DNA of 64,000 bases, taken from positions 372,001 to 436,000 of the forward strand of contig JAWNZC010000470.1 in assembly GCA_035771165.1 (NCBI GenBank), given 5' to 3'. Of this stretch, positions 47,001 to 64,000 are shown one piece after another. The notes under the pieces are model-generated. The model ran no database searches. It was given only the letters and a program-made list of their open reading frames with translations, and was not told the DNA's origin. Positions within the stretch are counted from its first letter, which is position 1. Each line of letters opens with the position of its first letter. The translations under genes and the position numbers were made by a program. This DNA comes from Paragorgia papillata. Lineage: Eukaryota > Cnidaria > Anthozoa > Scleralcyonacea > Coralliidae.

Positions 47001-48559
47001 GAATTAAAAATATTTGCTTTGTCAGCTGCCGAGTAAGCTTTGTTTTCATTGTACTCAATACAGGTAGCCACACTTGAATTTCCTGTACGCGATTTGATGA
47101 AGGACCAGAATTTCCTTGGATTGGTGTTTAGCGATTTCGTGAGCTTGCCGACATATGATCCATAAGCTTTCCTTAAATTATTCTTTACAGAGTTGCTGAA
47201 TTTCTTATAGTTTGACCATTTATCAGGGTCAGCAGAGGATTTTGCCTGCTTCCATAATCTTCGTTTCTTATGGATCAATTTTTTGAGCTCTGAATTGAAC
47301 CATGGTGAATTTCGTCGGAGTTTTACAAACTTCGATGGAATGTTACGCTCAACAGCTTGGAAGAATAGAGTCTTCCATGCTTCCCAAACATCGTCCATCG
47401 TCTCCATCAAAAACACGCGGTCCCATTGAATATAACTGAAGTCTTCTCTCAAAGCTGCCCAGTTTGCGGATCGGTAATCATAGACAACTCTAGGGCTAAG
47501 TTTAGGTCTAATGGTTTTAAGTTTCAACTTAAAATCAATGGAGTGATGGTCTGATTGACCAAGAGGCGCAGATATTTCAAGGTCTGATATTAACTCGGGT
47601 GCTGTAGTGAATATAAGGTCAAGGATATTATTACCACGAGTAGGGTTTAAGACCATTTGATTGAAGAAATAATCAGCAGTAATATCACAGAGCACTGATG
47701 AAAAATTGTCGTGACAAGTCGGAGATGGTGTCGACCAGTCAATGTTTGGTAGATTGAAATCCCCCAGTAAAATTGTTGCTAAGTTGCTTCCACTACACTC
47801 AATCAACGACAGAGACCGTTCTAGTTCTTGTAAATAGTCGACATCTGATGATGGAGGTCGGTAGAAAACTCCTACCAGAAGTTTGGTATGTGGATTTGGT
47901 ATTGTTAATTCACACCATAAGATCTCGCATGTCGTTTCAAACTCTTCTCGTCTTATGCAGCTAAGTTGCTGGCTGCAAGCTAAGAGAACGCCACCGCCAT
48001 GCCTCGATCGATCCCTTCGAAACACTTGGAAAGAGCTAGGAAATATTTCCGAATTACCGATGGACGAATCCAGCCAGGATTCCGTGATTGCAACGAGATC
48101 GTATTGCTTAGATGACAGAAGACCGTAGAATTCCAAATTTTTATTCACAATGCTTCTTGCATTTAAAGATATGCAAGACAGCTTTCGTTTATGCAAACTT
48201 CCTTGTGATGTGGGCGATGCCTGATCTGTTGGCTTGTTTAAAAGTCCTGAGTTGTGGTTTAGCCGAGTACCCATATGGACAGGACCAGGATTCACCTCTA
48301 CATCATTTGGCAAAAGTACCAACATCAAAGCTAAGCAAGATTTCTTAAACAAAATTAATCCATTGCGACCTACAGCTAGTGAATGTATTGCGGATGATGT
48401 TGCCGTCTTCTTCGTTCGACGTGCTTGAGTGAAATAAGGAGGGTTAAGAATGTCCTTTGAACTGTACAATAAGGCCGTACGATCTTCCTCAGGGCAATGA
48501 ATCCCGCGGAAAGCCAACCACAAAAATAGTATAATAAAGATTGAGCGGGAAAAGGCCAT
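44026..48559 (-). CDS. LINE endonuclease-reverse transcriptase ORF with 2A-like sequence, split by a hAT element
   Basis: 48559-46192 and 44842-44026 form one frame of 1058 residues when the inserted element and one 8-bp duplication are discounted. Order: hydrophobic signal-like N-terminus (2-20), 2A-like DVEVNPGP (86-93), APE endonuclease ([30 protein letters not shown]), and reverse transcriptase ([40 protein letters not shown]). The thumb region and C-terminal tail ([19 protein letters not shown]) follow. APE nicks DNA and RT copies the RNA at the nick. The 2A site would split off the first 92 residues during translation. There is no stop or frameshift apart from the insertion, so this copy was recently active. 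A separate ORF1 was not found. Confidence 0.85.
44843..46191. mobile_element. Non-autonomous hAT element inside the LINE, TSD CAGTGTCA
   Basis: 1349 bp from CAGGCACGTAGCTACGG to CTAGCTACGTGCCTG, flanked by CAGTGTCA at 44835-44842 and 46192-46199. Subterminal inverted blocks (CGAAGGCTCGAAAAAAGG and complement; GGAACGCTAA and complement) and G/C runs. No transposase. It sits just after the reverse-transcriptase FADD motif. Confidence 0.85.
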
Positions 48560-50056
48560 TGTGTGTATGTTTGACTACGATGTTTTAATATGCTGACTGT
48601 TGAAGCACTCGCACTGTCATCAGCACTGCAGCAAAATTCCTCGTGTCAGGGAAAACCCCGGACACGCAAAAACTCGAAAATTCAAATAAAAACTAAACCG
48701 AACGACAAAAAGGGCAAAAATTGTACGAGAAGTTGAATAAAAGTCAACCAATAAAGAAGAAGGCAAGATTAATAAACAGTTTGTAGGAATCAACGATAAT
48801 GGGTAGACGCGTCGCGAGGAGGTAAACAAACGATAACGACCAGACGGTAATCAGATATTCAAATATTGAGACAGTAAAAGTGGACAAGGAAAAGTCTTGA
48901 TAAAAATTCAAAATCTGTAAGATCACGACCAACCAAACTGATACAATTAGAACGAGGGAATGATGGTGATGAGAACGGTGTCAATTATGAAGCGATGAGA
49001 CCAAAATTCAGGAAGAAAATTTGAATTTAGTTGTTGCTAGGAAACAGACAGACGGGCCAAATAAAACCAACGGTCAAATACGGTACGTTGAATAATTCAA
49101 AAGTTACTGATTATTTGCACTGCGGGCTACTGGTTTTTAGAAAATAATATTTGAACAGCAGGAAAGGAACGCAAAAACCAATCGAATGTAGAAGTTTGGG
49201 TCCACCAACAGCTCAGGAAATTTAGAATCCGTAGATATACAAACCATCAACTTCGGGACGCGACAGGCTAGACAAAAAGATAAGTAATCCAACGGAAAAC
49301 CACAGGAAACGAAAAATCGCTCGGAAAAACAGCACAAGATGATCTCGACACTCTTAGTGATAAAATAAAACTGGAATTATATATAGGAGACACTTTTGAA
49401 AACTCAAATTTGCAGTAAATAACGAACGGTCGCCACCACGATACTACCTGTAACACGATACTAATAGTAAGGAACAAACCTATTATCTAATTTGTCACAA
49501 TCGTTGCCTTAGTGTTCGTTTTATAGTTTATCATTAAACCAATTTACACTTGTCACATTAAATTTTGCTTTGTGTTTGAGAGCAATCTTCAATATCCGTT
49601 CCTATAATTTGCAACATTCTGTACGTACATTTTCCTGTAATCAGATCACTGAATAAAGCTCAGACAAACTCGAGGACAAACTACTATACTGACCACCTGT
49701 TTCAAAAATCTTTCTTTTTAAAGCTTCAACCGTTGATTTCCATTTTTCCCAGTTGTCGCTATATATATATATATAAAGAAGTATCTAAACTTGATGTGGC
49801 CAAGCATACAGAAACAAAATTTCTAAAATTTAGAGAAGAAAAATGAGGGTTTAATTAAGATTGCAATCAGTACCATGAATCTACGGTAACCAATCACATG
49901 CAGAATCTGTTTTACCAAGAATTGGATTACAGAGAACTTGAGAAAAAGGTGTGCCTTCATCAGCGTCTTCAACTTTCGTTTTCAAATCACGTCTCGTCTC
50001 TTCACAGCAGATTCAGATCGAAATTATCGATATATTCCTATACTGAAGAAAGCACA
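48560..50056. other. Between the LINE ORF and the TRIM-TLDc gene
   Basis: No supported gene. The left part may be LINE 5' UTR. The right part is the presumed promoter and leader of the next gene; a TATATATATATATAAAG run stands near 49763-49779. The reading frame of the gene stays open back to 49898, but the ATG at 50057 precedes the conserved domain. Confidence 0.4.
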
Positions 50057-55084
<5,028 letters not shown>

Positions 55085-55132
55085 GTAATACCGCTGAACA
55101 CATTGCACAGGCTCAAAAAATTAAAAAGTGAC

Positions 55133-55138
55133 AATAAA
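55133..55138 (+). terminator. Poly(A) signal of the TRIM-TLDc gene
   Basis: AATAAA 49 bp after the stop codon; more copies follow in the element 55144-55439. Confidence 0.55.
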
Positions 55139-55143
55139 CAATT

Positions 55144-55439
55144 ACCGTATTTATTTCAATAGATGCCCACTATCAAATAAACGCCCCTCTAATAAATGCT
55201 ACCTCCAAATATACCTGTCAACACAAAACGTAAAACAAACTAATACGATGTTAAGGACGCATATGATGAACTTTTTAGTTATATATTATATATTGATGTT
55301 GAACATTTGTGCGACGTGTTTTTTTGTTTAATAATTGAAATATCAAATTTTGAAATAAACGCCTCTTTTTAATAAACGCCCCCCTTTAGAACTCAATTTT
55401 TCAATAAACACCCAGGGCGTCTATTGGAGCAAATACGGT
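55144..55439. mobile_element. MITE with AATAAACGCC motifs at the 3' end of the TRIM-TLDc gene
   Basis: Ends ACCGTATTTATTTCAATAGA and inverted TCTATTGGAGCAAATACGGT. Subterminal arrays of AATAAACGCC on both sides. Class unknown. Confidence 0.6.
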
Positions 55440-58400
55440 CTCGAAGCGCACAGTTATTATTTATAGACCAAAACTCAGACAAACAAACCAAAATGGAATC
55501 TTGAGGGATTTTTAATGCCATTTCTTTTGTTCCAAAGAAACAATAAATTATATACAAACATGAATTTGACGTCATCTGTGTGCTTCGATCGAAGGACAAA
55601 TCACTTGTGGAAAAGTGTACAATATTTTTTTATTTTTTTTATTTTTTTGTGACTTTTTTACTTTTTTATTGTTTTTATTTGCTATTTGATATTTTTTTGT
55701 AATTGTTTTCTAGATATTTTTTTTATCGTAATCAGTCTAGCTTACTTTTTCATTCTTTTTAATATTTGCCGTATTAACTAATTAGTGAAGCTTGTTTATA
55801 AGTTTCATAATGTTATGCAATTCAATCCCATTCCTAGAACATAGGTAACTCTTTTTATTTTTTTTCCGGTTCGTTATCCTACCAAATCCTGCTTTCTCAT
55901 GGTTAATGGTTATGAGCCCGTACGGACCGCTCGAGATAAATTTTTTTAATGTGTTTCATAGGCCGTAAAGTATTCTAAAAACGTTTGACAATGAACTTAA
56001 ACGAAACCGAACATATTGAAAGTGAGTTTTTCATCCGTGAAAGCATAGTTAATAGAAAATAGACATGGTTTGGAAGCTCACAAAAGTCATTGTTTTATGT
56101 TTTTGTTCAGGTTTATGGAAATTTTTGCACTTTCACGGTTACTGAACATATTGTGTTTTCTGTATAATGAAGCAATCATCCAATAGCAACGTTTGAGTTC
56201 AATCACTCAACCGTACTGTTTAAATATTAATAAACCTAAAACAAAGGATTTGGCACCTTCATGTACCTTTCAACATGAATCGTAGCTTGATTGTTAACCG
56301 CTTTGAAGTTTTCCGGGTTTCCAAACCATGTCTATTTTCTATTAACTATGGTGAAAGAGACCTAAAATCTAATTTCCTTTTACGAAAGAAACAACACAGA
56401 CTCCCTTTTTTGTTCACTCTAAACACTGATGAAGACCAAATAAACCAAGCGGGGATAATTAGGGGGGGGGGGGGGAATTACGGTTTTGATCGAGAAAATA
56501 TTTTATAGAGAAATATTTTTTAGGGAAATATTTTCGTATAGAGAAATATTTTTTATAATTTCTGCACAATTTTCACAATCTCAGACATGATGGAATAATT
56601 TTTCATCGCTTGTAATATATTGTCTTGTGGGTTCAATTTTGCTCTCAAACCACTACCACGAGCTTGTGTTACCATGGGAATGACCACTTCACTAAAACGA
56701 GGGTCACATTGGAAAACAAATACCCAAGCAGAAGGTGGGGCTCACCGCTCACTGTCTGATGAGTGTCTGACTGATGAGTGTTTTAACACACGTCTTATAT
56801 GTTACAGTCACTTACACATTACAGTCGATTTCAAAATGAACTTGCAAACTTCAGAATGAACTTCTAAACGTTTCGGTCAAAAGCACCTGAAACTCACTGT
56901 AATTGTTAAATATATTTTTCAAATCGGTAATTTCAAAAAGTAAATATTGAAATAAATACTTATTTTTTTATTTTTCATTCTTTCTGTGTTATAATTCACT
57001 TTAGAATTTGAAATAAACGTTTGAAAGGCTTTGTAATCGCTAGTTTTATAAGTGATTAATTTATAGAAAAGCAGAGACTTTAAACTGTTTAAAGCCGTCC
57101 AAATGTTTATATCAGCCCTCTGGAGTGCTATTGAGCTTGGTGCTTTAAGTAATTTTTATTATTTTGACCTGTTTTTCCGTAATTTAATATTTTTCAGTAA
57201 TTTCTTAATTTTTCATGATCATTTCTACGTTGCCATTGATTTTTTTTACTGATTTTTTTTTTAATTGATTTTTCATTGTCTATATTTTTTTATAAGATTG
57301 TTTCAAGATTAACGTAATTTAGATCAGTGATTTGATCCTCGAGACTACAGATGCACAACAGTATAAATAAGTTTGCAGACCAAGGCGAGTGTTATTTCCT
57401 GACGACATATAAATAATTTTTAACGTTTCGAGCGAAGGCGGGCCCTTCGTATCACGTTTCCGTCTCTGACGAAGGGCCTTCGCTCGAAACGTTAGAAACT
57501 ATAGTCAATATTTTCGGCTATACCCAAACCTTACCATATTTCGATTTGTATTTCAACACTGCGTACGCAGCACACTACTTTTATTTCACTGCTTTTCGTT
57601 CCACTCTAGTTCTTTCAGTTCCACTCTGGTGCTTTCTGTTCCAATTTGGCACTTGAAGGTTTGCATAATTTTTTTCATCATACGAAAGGCGAATTCAATT
57701 ATTGTTTTATTAGTCATTCAAAATACGAGATGAGATTCAACTACCAGAAGCCAGAATCTCTTCTCCAGAGATCTCTTCTCCAGAGAGTTTGAATGATTTT
57801 TTGGGATCTTTGTGACGAGGAAGAAATTGATGACGGTAAATATTCTTTTCATGCATGTGCATTTTAATAAATCTTTCTCGCCTCGTTTGTGTGTTTGAAA
57901 TTCAAGAATCTTTGCTTCACAACGAGACCAGAAAGGCTAATTTGGGAGCGCGTGTGCATAAATAGTAAAATACTTTCACTCTGACACTCTCCAGCCATAC
58001 TATATACTCTAATCAGTAGAGCGAAATAGACTTTTTTTATTGCTTTTGTATGGTGACAGTTTTTTTGGATGTTTGGTTCTTTGTCACATCACGTTCACTT
58101 TCCGATAATACCAATGATAGCTTAGAAATTTTAGCTCAGATATTGTTCAGATTGTTGGACGTCTTGTGCCATAGTTATTCGGAATATTTGAGAAAACAAG
58201 AGTTTGTTTCCCAATATATTTAGGCATGAGAATGTACATTGCAGTGTAAATTGAAAGAAAACTCTCGTGGTACATTTAAATACTGTAAAATACTTCATAT
58301 GACATATTATGATCATTTTGAAATTGGTTTGCGTTGAATGAAAGTGTCTCTGCGAAAGCAATAAAATATCGGACCTGTTTCGTTCTACTGATCTGCTAGG

Positions 58401-60009
58401 GTAGTGAATTGTTCAATGTTTTAGTTGTAATATTATCCATCATTCTGCATGTTTTCTATATCTAGTTCTGATCACTAAAATGTAAAGGTAGATTGTATTC
58501 TAATAAATATAGAATTAATATAGAAATAATAAAATATTTTACTGTCGTAGCAATGAAGTGTTCCTATAAAACGCTGTATGCAATCCAGTTTCTCTGTTTC
58601 ACTAATAGGGCTTAATGCGGGTTTACGTCACGCTATTGTTATCGCCACCATGCCTCGCTTTCGTGTTACATGTTCTCTTAACACGGAAGCGAGGCTTGGT
58701 GGTGATAACAATAGCGCAACGTAAACCCGCATAAGTCCCATTCATTTGATGAAAGTCGTTGAATAACTTCTTATTTCATTGAATTTGATTGGTGTTTGAC
58801 TAAAAATCTCATCTCTAATTGCTTGTTCAGAAACAAAAAAACTTTCAATCAAATTCAAAACAGTAAGTCACTTTCTGAACAAATTTCATCAAATGAATTG
58901 GTAGGTCAGAGAAAATAAAATGCAATAATAATTTAGAAACACTTCTATTGCTAGGACAGTAATAGTTGTCTTTATGATACATTTCTTTGGAAATTTTTAT
59001 ACATCGATTTTCTTACTCAACCTTTGAGGAATTTCAACCAACAATTGAATTCACTTAAAATTAAATTTTGAGTTCACCCAACCAATTTCTCTTTGGTGCC
59101 GTATAAACCCGTGGCTGTCCAAAAAATAGCTGTATCATTCTGTATCATTAATCAAAAGTAGAGTGCTGCGTAAGAGTAGTGCTTTGGATCAAGAACAAAG
59201 TGAAAACGTGGTAAACTACCGAGATTTTTAGCAACGAAATATCAATTAAAAGGCTTCACTTGAAATGTCAATTTTCGTTGCTAAACTTTATAACTTTTTC
59301 ACGTTGTTGTATAAGCTTACACAATATACTGTATTACAAAATGTACTTTTTATTCACTTATGGGAGCATAATAGTCTCAGCGTATAATGTAGATGGTTTA
59401 TTGCTACGAAATTATATGAGACTAAAAATGACTAATTTTGAAATGTTAATATCTTAAGTATTGTAGAAAATTATGATCTGTTTTAGTGCGTTAACAAGAA
59501 ATTGTAAACAGCAAAGATTATCCTATATACAAGTTTATTATACACACAATTTAAGTTTATTATACTTATCTTAAATGATAGAAAAGTAGAGATGTCTCTT
59601 ATACTTCTATAAAATTATAAATACTGTCTTCAGAATGAATACCTTACGGTAAAATATAAACTTTATAAACTAAACACTGATTATATTACTTTCTACTGCC
59701 ATATACTGTACAACAAGCTACCTTTTGCAACTCAATTTTGCTCTAGCTAGTCTAGCATTACACTATATGATATATACTTTACAATAGCATGGAGAAAGAC
59801 GTCTTCGTTTATTATATAGATGATCAGTTACTTGTGGTGAAGATCACACAATAAATTGAATTTTACTGAATTTATATATAAATTGTACTTTAATTTGAAC
59901 TTTGACCAATAGACAATGCGGCATGCATTTGTAAAAAAACACAACAAGGGTATGGAGTCAAAATAGTTCCATAACCTTTTATATATAGTATTTGCAACAC
60001 ATTTGAGGA
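55440..60009. other. AT-rich intergenic stretch without a recognised gene
   Basis: Long T-rich and A-rich tracts. 57420-57500 is a hairpin around TTCGCTCGAAACGTTAGAAA. 58000-58390 has sequence related to the foldback at 17535 (CAGTAGAGCGAAAT). 58608-58739 is a palindromic element. No exon, tRNA or rRNA signal seen. Confidence 0.5.
58608..58739. repeat. Palindromic MITE-like hairpin
   Basis: GGGCTTAATGCGGGTTTACG pairs with CGTAAACCCGCATAAGTCCC; the stem continues through GCTATTGTTATC. No clear target duplication. Confidence 0.55.
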
Positions 60010-61560
60010 CTATACTGATACTGTTTATTAATTTTAATTTTTAATTTATTTGTTTTATTTAATTTAATAACTTAATCACAAAGTAGTAATATACAAGGTG
60101 AAAGGTGGATCGACAGAGCAAATAGCCCCAATTGAAACGGACTACCTTAAATTCTAGGTATATAGATTACAATAGAAAAAATGAAAATTAATAAATACAA
60201 TAGGTTATTGAAACAATAAAAATAACTTAAAAGGTACTATTTACAAAGTATTTACAGACAAGGTAATTCATAATCAGTAATCAAACTTAGAAAATAGTTC
60301 TTAATTTTCCTTTTAAAGCTTTGAGTTCTCTCTAACGATTTAATATCCGTGGGGAGGGAGTTCCAGACTCTTACAACCCTAGGAAAATATGAATTTTTAA
60401 AATAGTTTGTATTGCATTTAAATTCTGTAAAGTTATATGGATCATGTGACCTGAATGAATAATTAGACTTGGGTCTTCTTTCAACGAATTGAGAAATGTC
60501 CAAATTATAATATCCATGCTGGCATTTGAAAAAGAAAACTACATCCAACATGTCTCTACGATACTCCAAAGGGAGTAAATTAAGTTTAACAAGTCTCCGT
60601 TTGTAATTTATGTCTTGTGGGTAGTCCATGATAAACTTGGTGGCTCTTCCTTGAACATTTTCAAGAAGTAGCTTATGAGGTGGCCAAAGTTGGGAAGAAT
60701 ATTCAAGTTGCGGTAAAACCAAGCTTAAGGAACGATACAAAATAGTTCTAGTTTCAACATCTTTTAAATCTTTACATATTCGTTTTATCAGACCAAGAAT
60801 TCGATTTGCCCCGGATGTTCCTTGCCATCCATAATAAATTTATATAATATTGCTCGTAATTTTCCTTTTACGTGTGATTGTGATAATTTTACATTTATCA
60901 GTGTTAAATAGCATCTGCCATTTATTACTCCAGAGGCAAATACGGTTCAGATCAGACTGTAAGTCAGCACCGTCATTCGGAGGTTTCACAACTTTATAAA
61001 TTTTGGAGTCATCAGCATATAGAGCGATTTTGGAAGAAGTGACAACATCTGGTAAATCATTAATAAACAAAATAAAAAACAAGGGACCGAGTATGGACCT
61101 TTGATTCCTCCGGAGGTAACTGAAAGCCATTCTGAATAGTGACCATCCAATACGACTCTCTGCGACCTGTCCGATAAATAGCTGGCAAACCATCTTAATA
61201 AGCCCCCCGTGAATCCATGACGTTCTAGCTTGTATAAAAGAACTATATGTGACACCTTATCAAAAGCCTTGGAGAAGTCAAGGTGGGCACATTGAACTTC
61301 CATTCTTTTATCCAAGGCTTCTACGATATGATATTGTGGTACACCTGGATGAGTTGAGTTGTGCAACTTTTGCCACGTTGGAAGCCGTGCTGCATTTCAT
61401 AAATCTTCGAAGAAATGCAACAGTGACTATGTTAGATACTGTGCAAAGAAGAGAAATCGGTCTATAATTCTCTACACAGTGTTCATTGCCCGTCTTGAAA
61501 ATTGGATTGATATTAGCTTGTTTCCATACCCGCGTTATCCGTTAATAATATTTCCATATT
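60010..61560 (-). pseudogene. Truncated, decayed LINE (reverse transcriptase part)
   Basis: Minus strand. 61550-61370 encodes WKQANINPIFKTGN and NYRPISLL. 61366-60840 encodes [12 protein letters not shown] and YADD in two frames (one frameshift near 61090, one deletion near 61370). 60740-60252 encodes the tail with LPLEYRRDMLD and RVWNSLP. No endonuclease. A different family from the LINE at 44-48.6 kb and much older. Confidence 0.8.
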
Positions 61561-61605
61561 AACCATGCATCCTATACTATATTTAAAGTGTCACTAAGAA
61601 ACTAA

Positions 61606-62623
61606 GACGAAAAAATCGTGAATCTAGTATTGATACCAGTAAACTATAATTTCCAAATGAGGAATACCGGTGTTTTCAGATTTTCAAAATATTGTATCGT
61701 TCTCGAGATATTTAAGTTTCTGAAACATGTAAATTAGGTGCCTCGTGACGTCATTTTCTCACACAGGCAAAAATAAGATTCACAAAATGACTAATATCTC
61801 TGAAACTAAGAGGTAAAAATAATTAAAACTTTGCACAAGAATATACACTGTAAAACCTGATTGGTTGAAACAACCTATTTGAATGGTTGTCTCAGACTCA
61901 CGTTTTGACCAATTTTTAAAGGTTAAAACAACTTAAATTATTGGTTGAAACAACCAAAATATGGTTATTTCAACCAAATGTTTTGGTTGTTTCAACCAAT
62001 TAAAATTGGTCTGAGTCTGAGACAACCATTAAAATTGGTTGTTTCAACCAATCAGTTTTTACAGTGTAGTTATGGGGAAAATACACTCCAACGTTCACAT
62101 TATGTTGTTTCCACGGATACCGTTTGCAAACAGGCGCCTTCCATTTGTAAAACAAAAATGTTTATTTTTTCAATATAAAACAACTTTTACTGCAATACAT
62201 TGACATGAATATTTGTAGACACACAGATATTGTATTTTGAATGTTTCAATCATCGTATTCTTTTGAAAACTGAACACTGTAAAATTAATATTTTAATTTT
62301 TTAGTAAAAATGCTCGTGGTTCTAAACGGTTTCCGTAGCAACAACATGATGCGCACAGTGGAGTGTACTTTTATGATAACTATACTAATTGTGCAAAGTT
62401 TGGATAATTTCCACTTCATATATAGTTTCAGATACATTACTCCGTTTTGTAAATCTTATTTTTGCCTGGAGAAAATGACGTCACGAGGCACCTAATTTAC
62501 ATGTTTCAGAAACTTAAATATCTCGAGAACGAGACAATAATTTGAGAAACTGAAAACGCCGGTATTCCTCATTTGGAAATTATAGTTTACTCGTATCAAT
62601 ACTAGATTCACGATTTTTTCGTC
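61606..62623. mobile_element. Harbinger-type foldback element, TSD TAA
   Basis: Arms of about 165 bp starting GACGAAAAAATCGTGAATC, flanked by TAA at 61603-61605 and 62624-62626. The arms contain GTGACGTCATTTTCTC and a CTCGAGATATTTAAGTTTC motif related to 2777-3596. Holds the nested element 61846-62066. Confidence 0.65.
61846..62066. mobile_element. TA-flanked MITE made of GGTTGAAACAACC motifs
   Basis: CACTGTAAAACCTGATTGG left, inverted CCAATCAGTTTTTACAGTG right, TA on both sides. Interior is palindromic with repeated GGTTGAAACAACC/GGTTGTTTCAACC. Mariner-like by TA and CACTG ends. Confidence 0.65.
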
Positions 62624-63056
62624 TAAGCTTAGATTTTTATATTATTTTTATATTTTATATTAATATGGCTTGAGAAAACTTTTGATAATTTTAAAAAGAG
62701 CATAGAAAGTGAAATCCAAAATTTCCTTTGCACCCCAAAAACAAAAAAAAGGCCCCCCTTAATTGTTGTGCAAGACTCGACCCCAAGATCTTTACTCGGC
62801 GCTTCCGCATTTTAGGCTGTTATTAACAAACTGAAACCTGTTATAGACGGGAGTCGATGAGTAACCTTTCGAGTACTCTCCGAACGCTCTATATAACCAT
62901 TCAACCACTATATTGCAACTCAGATCAGCAGAACAAAATTGTTTACGGTATTTATACCACGAGAACACGGGCACGACTTGAAGCGTATACGTGTGTTATA
63001 AGTATATTTGTTGAATTACAATACCATAAACAACCTGTTTTGTCATCTGAGAGTTA

Positions 63057-63170
63057 GTGCATGGCTCAGTGATTAGAGCGTTTGGCTAGTATTCAGAAGG
63101 TTGCAGGTCCGAGTCCCGTCTGGAGCTCAGAGTTTTCTGATCTGAGTAACCCTTGTTCAGCTTAAAAATC
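63057..63170 (+). mobile_element. tRNA-derived SINE
   Basis: A box ATGGCTCAGTGATTAGAGCG, B box GGTTGCAGGTCCGAGTCCC, then the CTGGAGCTCAGAGTTTTCTG tail shared with the copies at 32.5 kb. Not a functional tRNA: no acceptor stem. Confidence 0.65.
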
Positions 63171-63179
63171 TTTAATTAC

Positions 63180-64000
63180 ACAAACTTCGTTTACAGTGAC
63201 TCCCATCTTAATCTTTCTTCTTGTTTTCTAAGACTTTCACTTTGCCATTGGTTCACCACGTTTCATAATACTTTATTCTCAGCTTAAGCCTTTGGCTTTT
63301 ACAGTTTCTTAATCGGAATTTCCCAAGAAACCTTTAGGTTTGCGTGATTAATCGATCTCTTCAGACCAACAGCTACAACGACTCACGGTAAATGTTAAAC
63401 AACTTTACTGGTAGTACTTGGTGTACATTCGAACAATACTACTTTTGTTGTTAGCTTCATGAAACGAAATGCGCGCCAAAAACAATGTAAAAGCCTATCA
63501 ATTCCACTTCGTACCCAAGGTTATTTGTAAGGGTGTAATTAGGGTCTGGAACAGAGTATATAAATCACTCTTTTAGTTGAGAGCAAGGTAACATTTTTTG
63601 CTGTATTTTGTCCGAAACAGGGTTACAAATATATTCTTAGTCGTATTTCTTAGTCGTCTGGAATAGGTTTTCAAATCAGCGGTCCACACCTATCCTGAAT
63701 TCCACAGAGTACATGGCGCTTCGCTTTGACGTACAAAGTCTATAAACAATTATTAGCAAGAACAAAGGTTGCAACAACCGTCAGTTGCTACGTTAGTATA
63801 TTTCATTTGTTTTTGCTGTACAAGCCGCCGTGAGTTGTTAAACTTAGTCCGGCTAGCACTCGAATTGCGCGGCAGCTTGCAAAGCAAAAACAAATAAAAC
63901 TTTTAGCAAAGGCAGCGAAACAGCCCCCCCCCACCTCTTCCCCAAATATTTCTGATGAATAGGCTAAGCTTCCCCCAAAAAGATTCTGAAGATATATAGA
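63180..64000. other. Right edge, no gene recognised
   Basis: 63805-63895 carries an inverted pair related to the SINE tail (TTTTTGCTGTACAAGCCG / CGGCAGCTTGCAAAGCAAAAA). Nothing else supported. Confidence 0.4.

Larger units (their letters stand above)
43981..48559 (-). mobile_element. Near full-length LINE (CR1/jockey-like), 3' end at (TTTG)n
   Basis: Minus-strand non-LTR retrotransposon. Its ORF ends at 44026, 25 bp of 3' UTR follow, then TTTATG and a (TTTG)n run at 43981-44006 (written as CAAA on the plus strand), a common 3' end in CR1-like elements. Sequence 48560-49500 may be 5' UTR but nothing proves it. Interrupted once by the hAT element 44843-46191. Confidence 0.8.

Noticed and set aside
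49898..50056. In-frame upstream ATG of the TRIM-TLDc gene as main start
   Set aside because: The extra 53 residues show no domain and the RING normally lies close to the N-terminus; possible but less likely.
63057..63130. tRNA gene
   Set aside because: A and B boxes are present but the acceptor stem does not pair and the tail is shared with SINE copies at 32.5 kb.

Overview
The window looks like nuclear DNA of a marine invertebrate, most likely a cnidarian (coral or anemone type). This rests on small GT-AG exons in long introns, an AT-rich background, three metazoan genes, and dense foldback transposons, Penelope and 2A-bearing LINE remnants. The species cannot be fixed from sequence alone.

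Layout: (1) 168-6486, + strand: the 3' end of a ROR-family receptor tyrosine-kinase-like gene (kringle exon, transmembrane exon, kinase-like exon); its 5' exons lie left of the window. (2) 6.5-19.3 kb: no host gene seen. It holds a decayed PIF/Harbinger transposon (Myb/SANT-like gene on +, broken transposase on -) plus nested hAT, mariner-like and Mutator-like miniature elements. (3) 19371-42320, + strand: an EPHX4/EPHX3-type alpha/beta hydrolase (epoxide hydrolase family). Ten exons totalling 893 bp are spread over 23 kb, and the introns are filled with nested transposons, SINEs, a Penelope-like fragment and microsatellites. (4) 43.98-48.56 kb, - strand: a nearly full LINE whose single long ORF is interrupted by one non-autonomous hAT element. 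(5) 50057-55084, + strand: a RING/B-box/coiled-coil gene whose later exons encode a TLDc domain. (6) 55.1-64 kb: no host gene seen; a truncated LINE, foldback elements and one SINE.

The host genes are all on the + strand, belong to unrelated pathways (Wnt-type receptor, lipid/epoxide hydrolysis, ubiquitin/TLDc) and share no visible regulation. The main novelty is (a) a hAT element whose 8-bp target duplication supplies GT and AG so that it could be spliced as an exact intron, (b) the TRIM-TLDc architecture, (c) a ROR kringle that lacks its Cys1-Cys6 pair, and (d) several element families whose target duplications (3, 8 or 9 bp) can be read directly, including a trimer separated by exactly its own 9-bp duplication.
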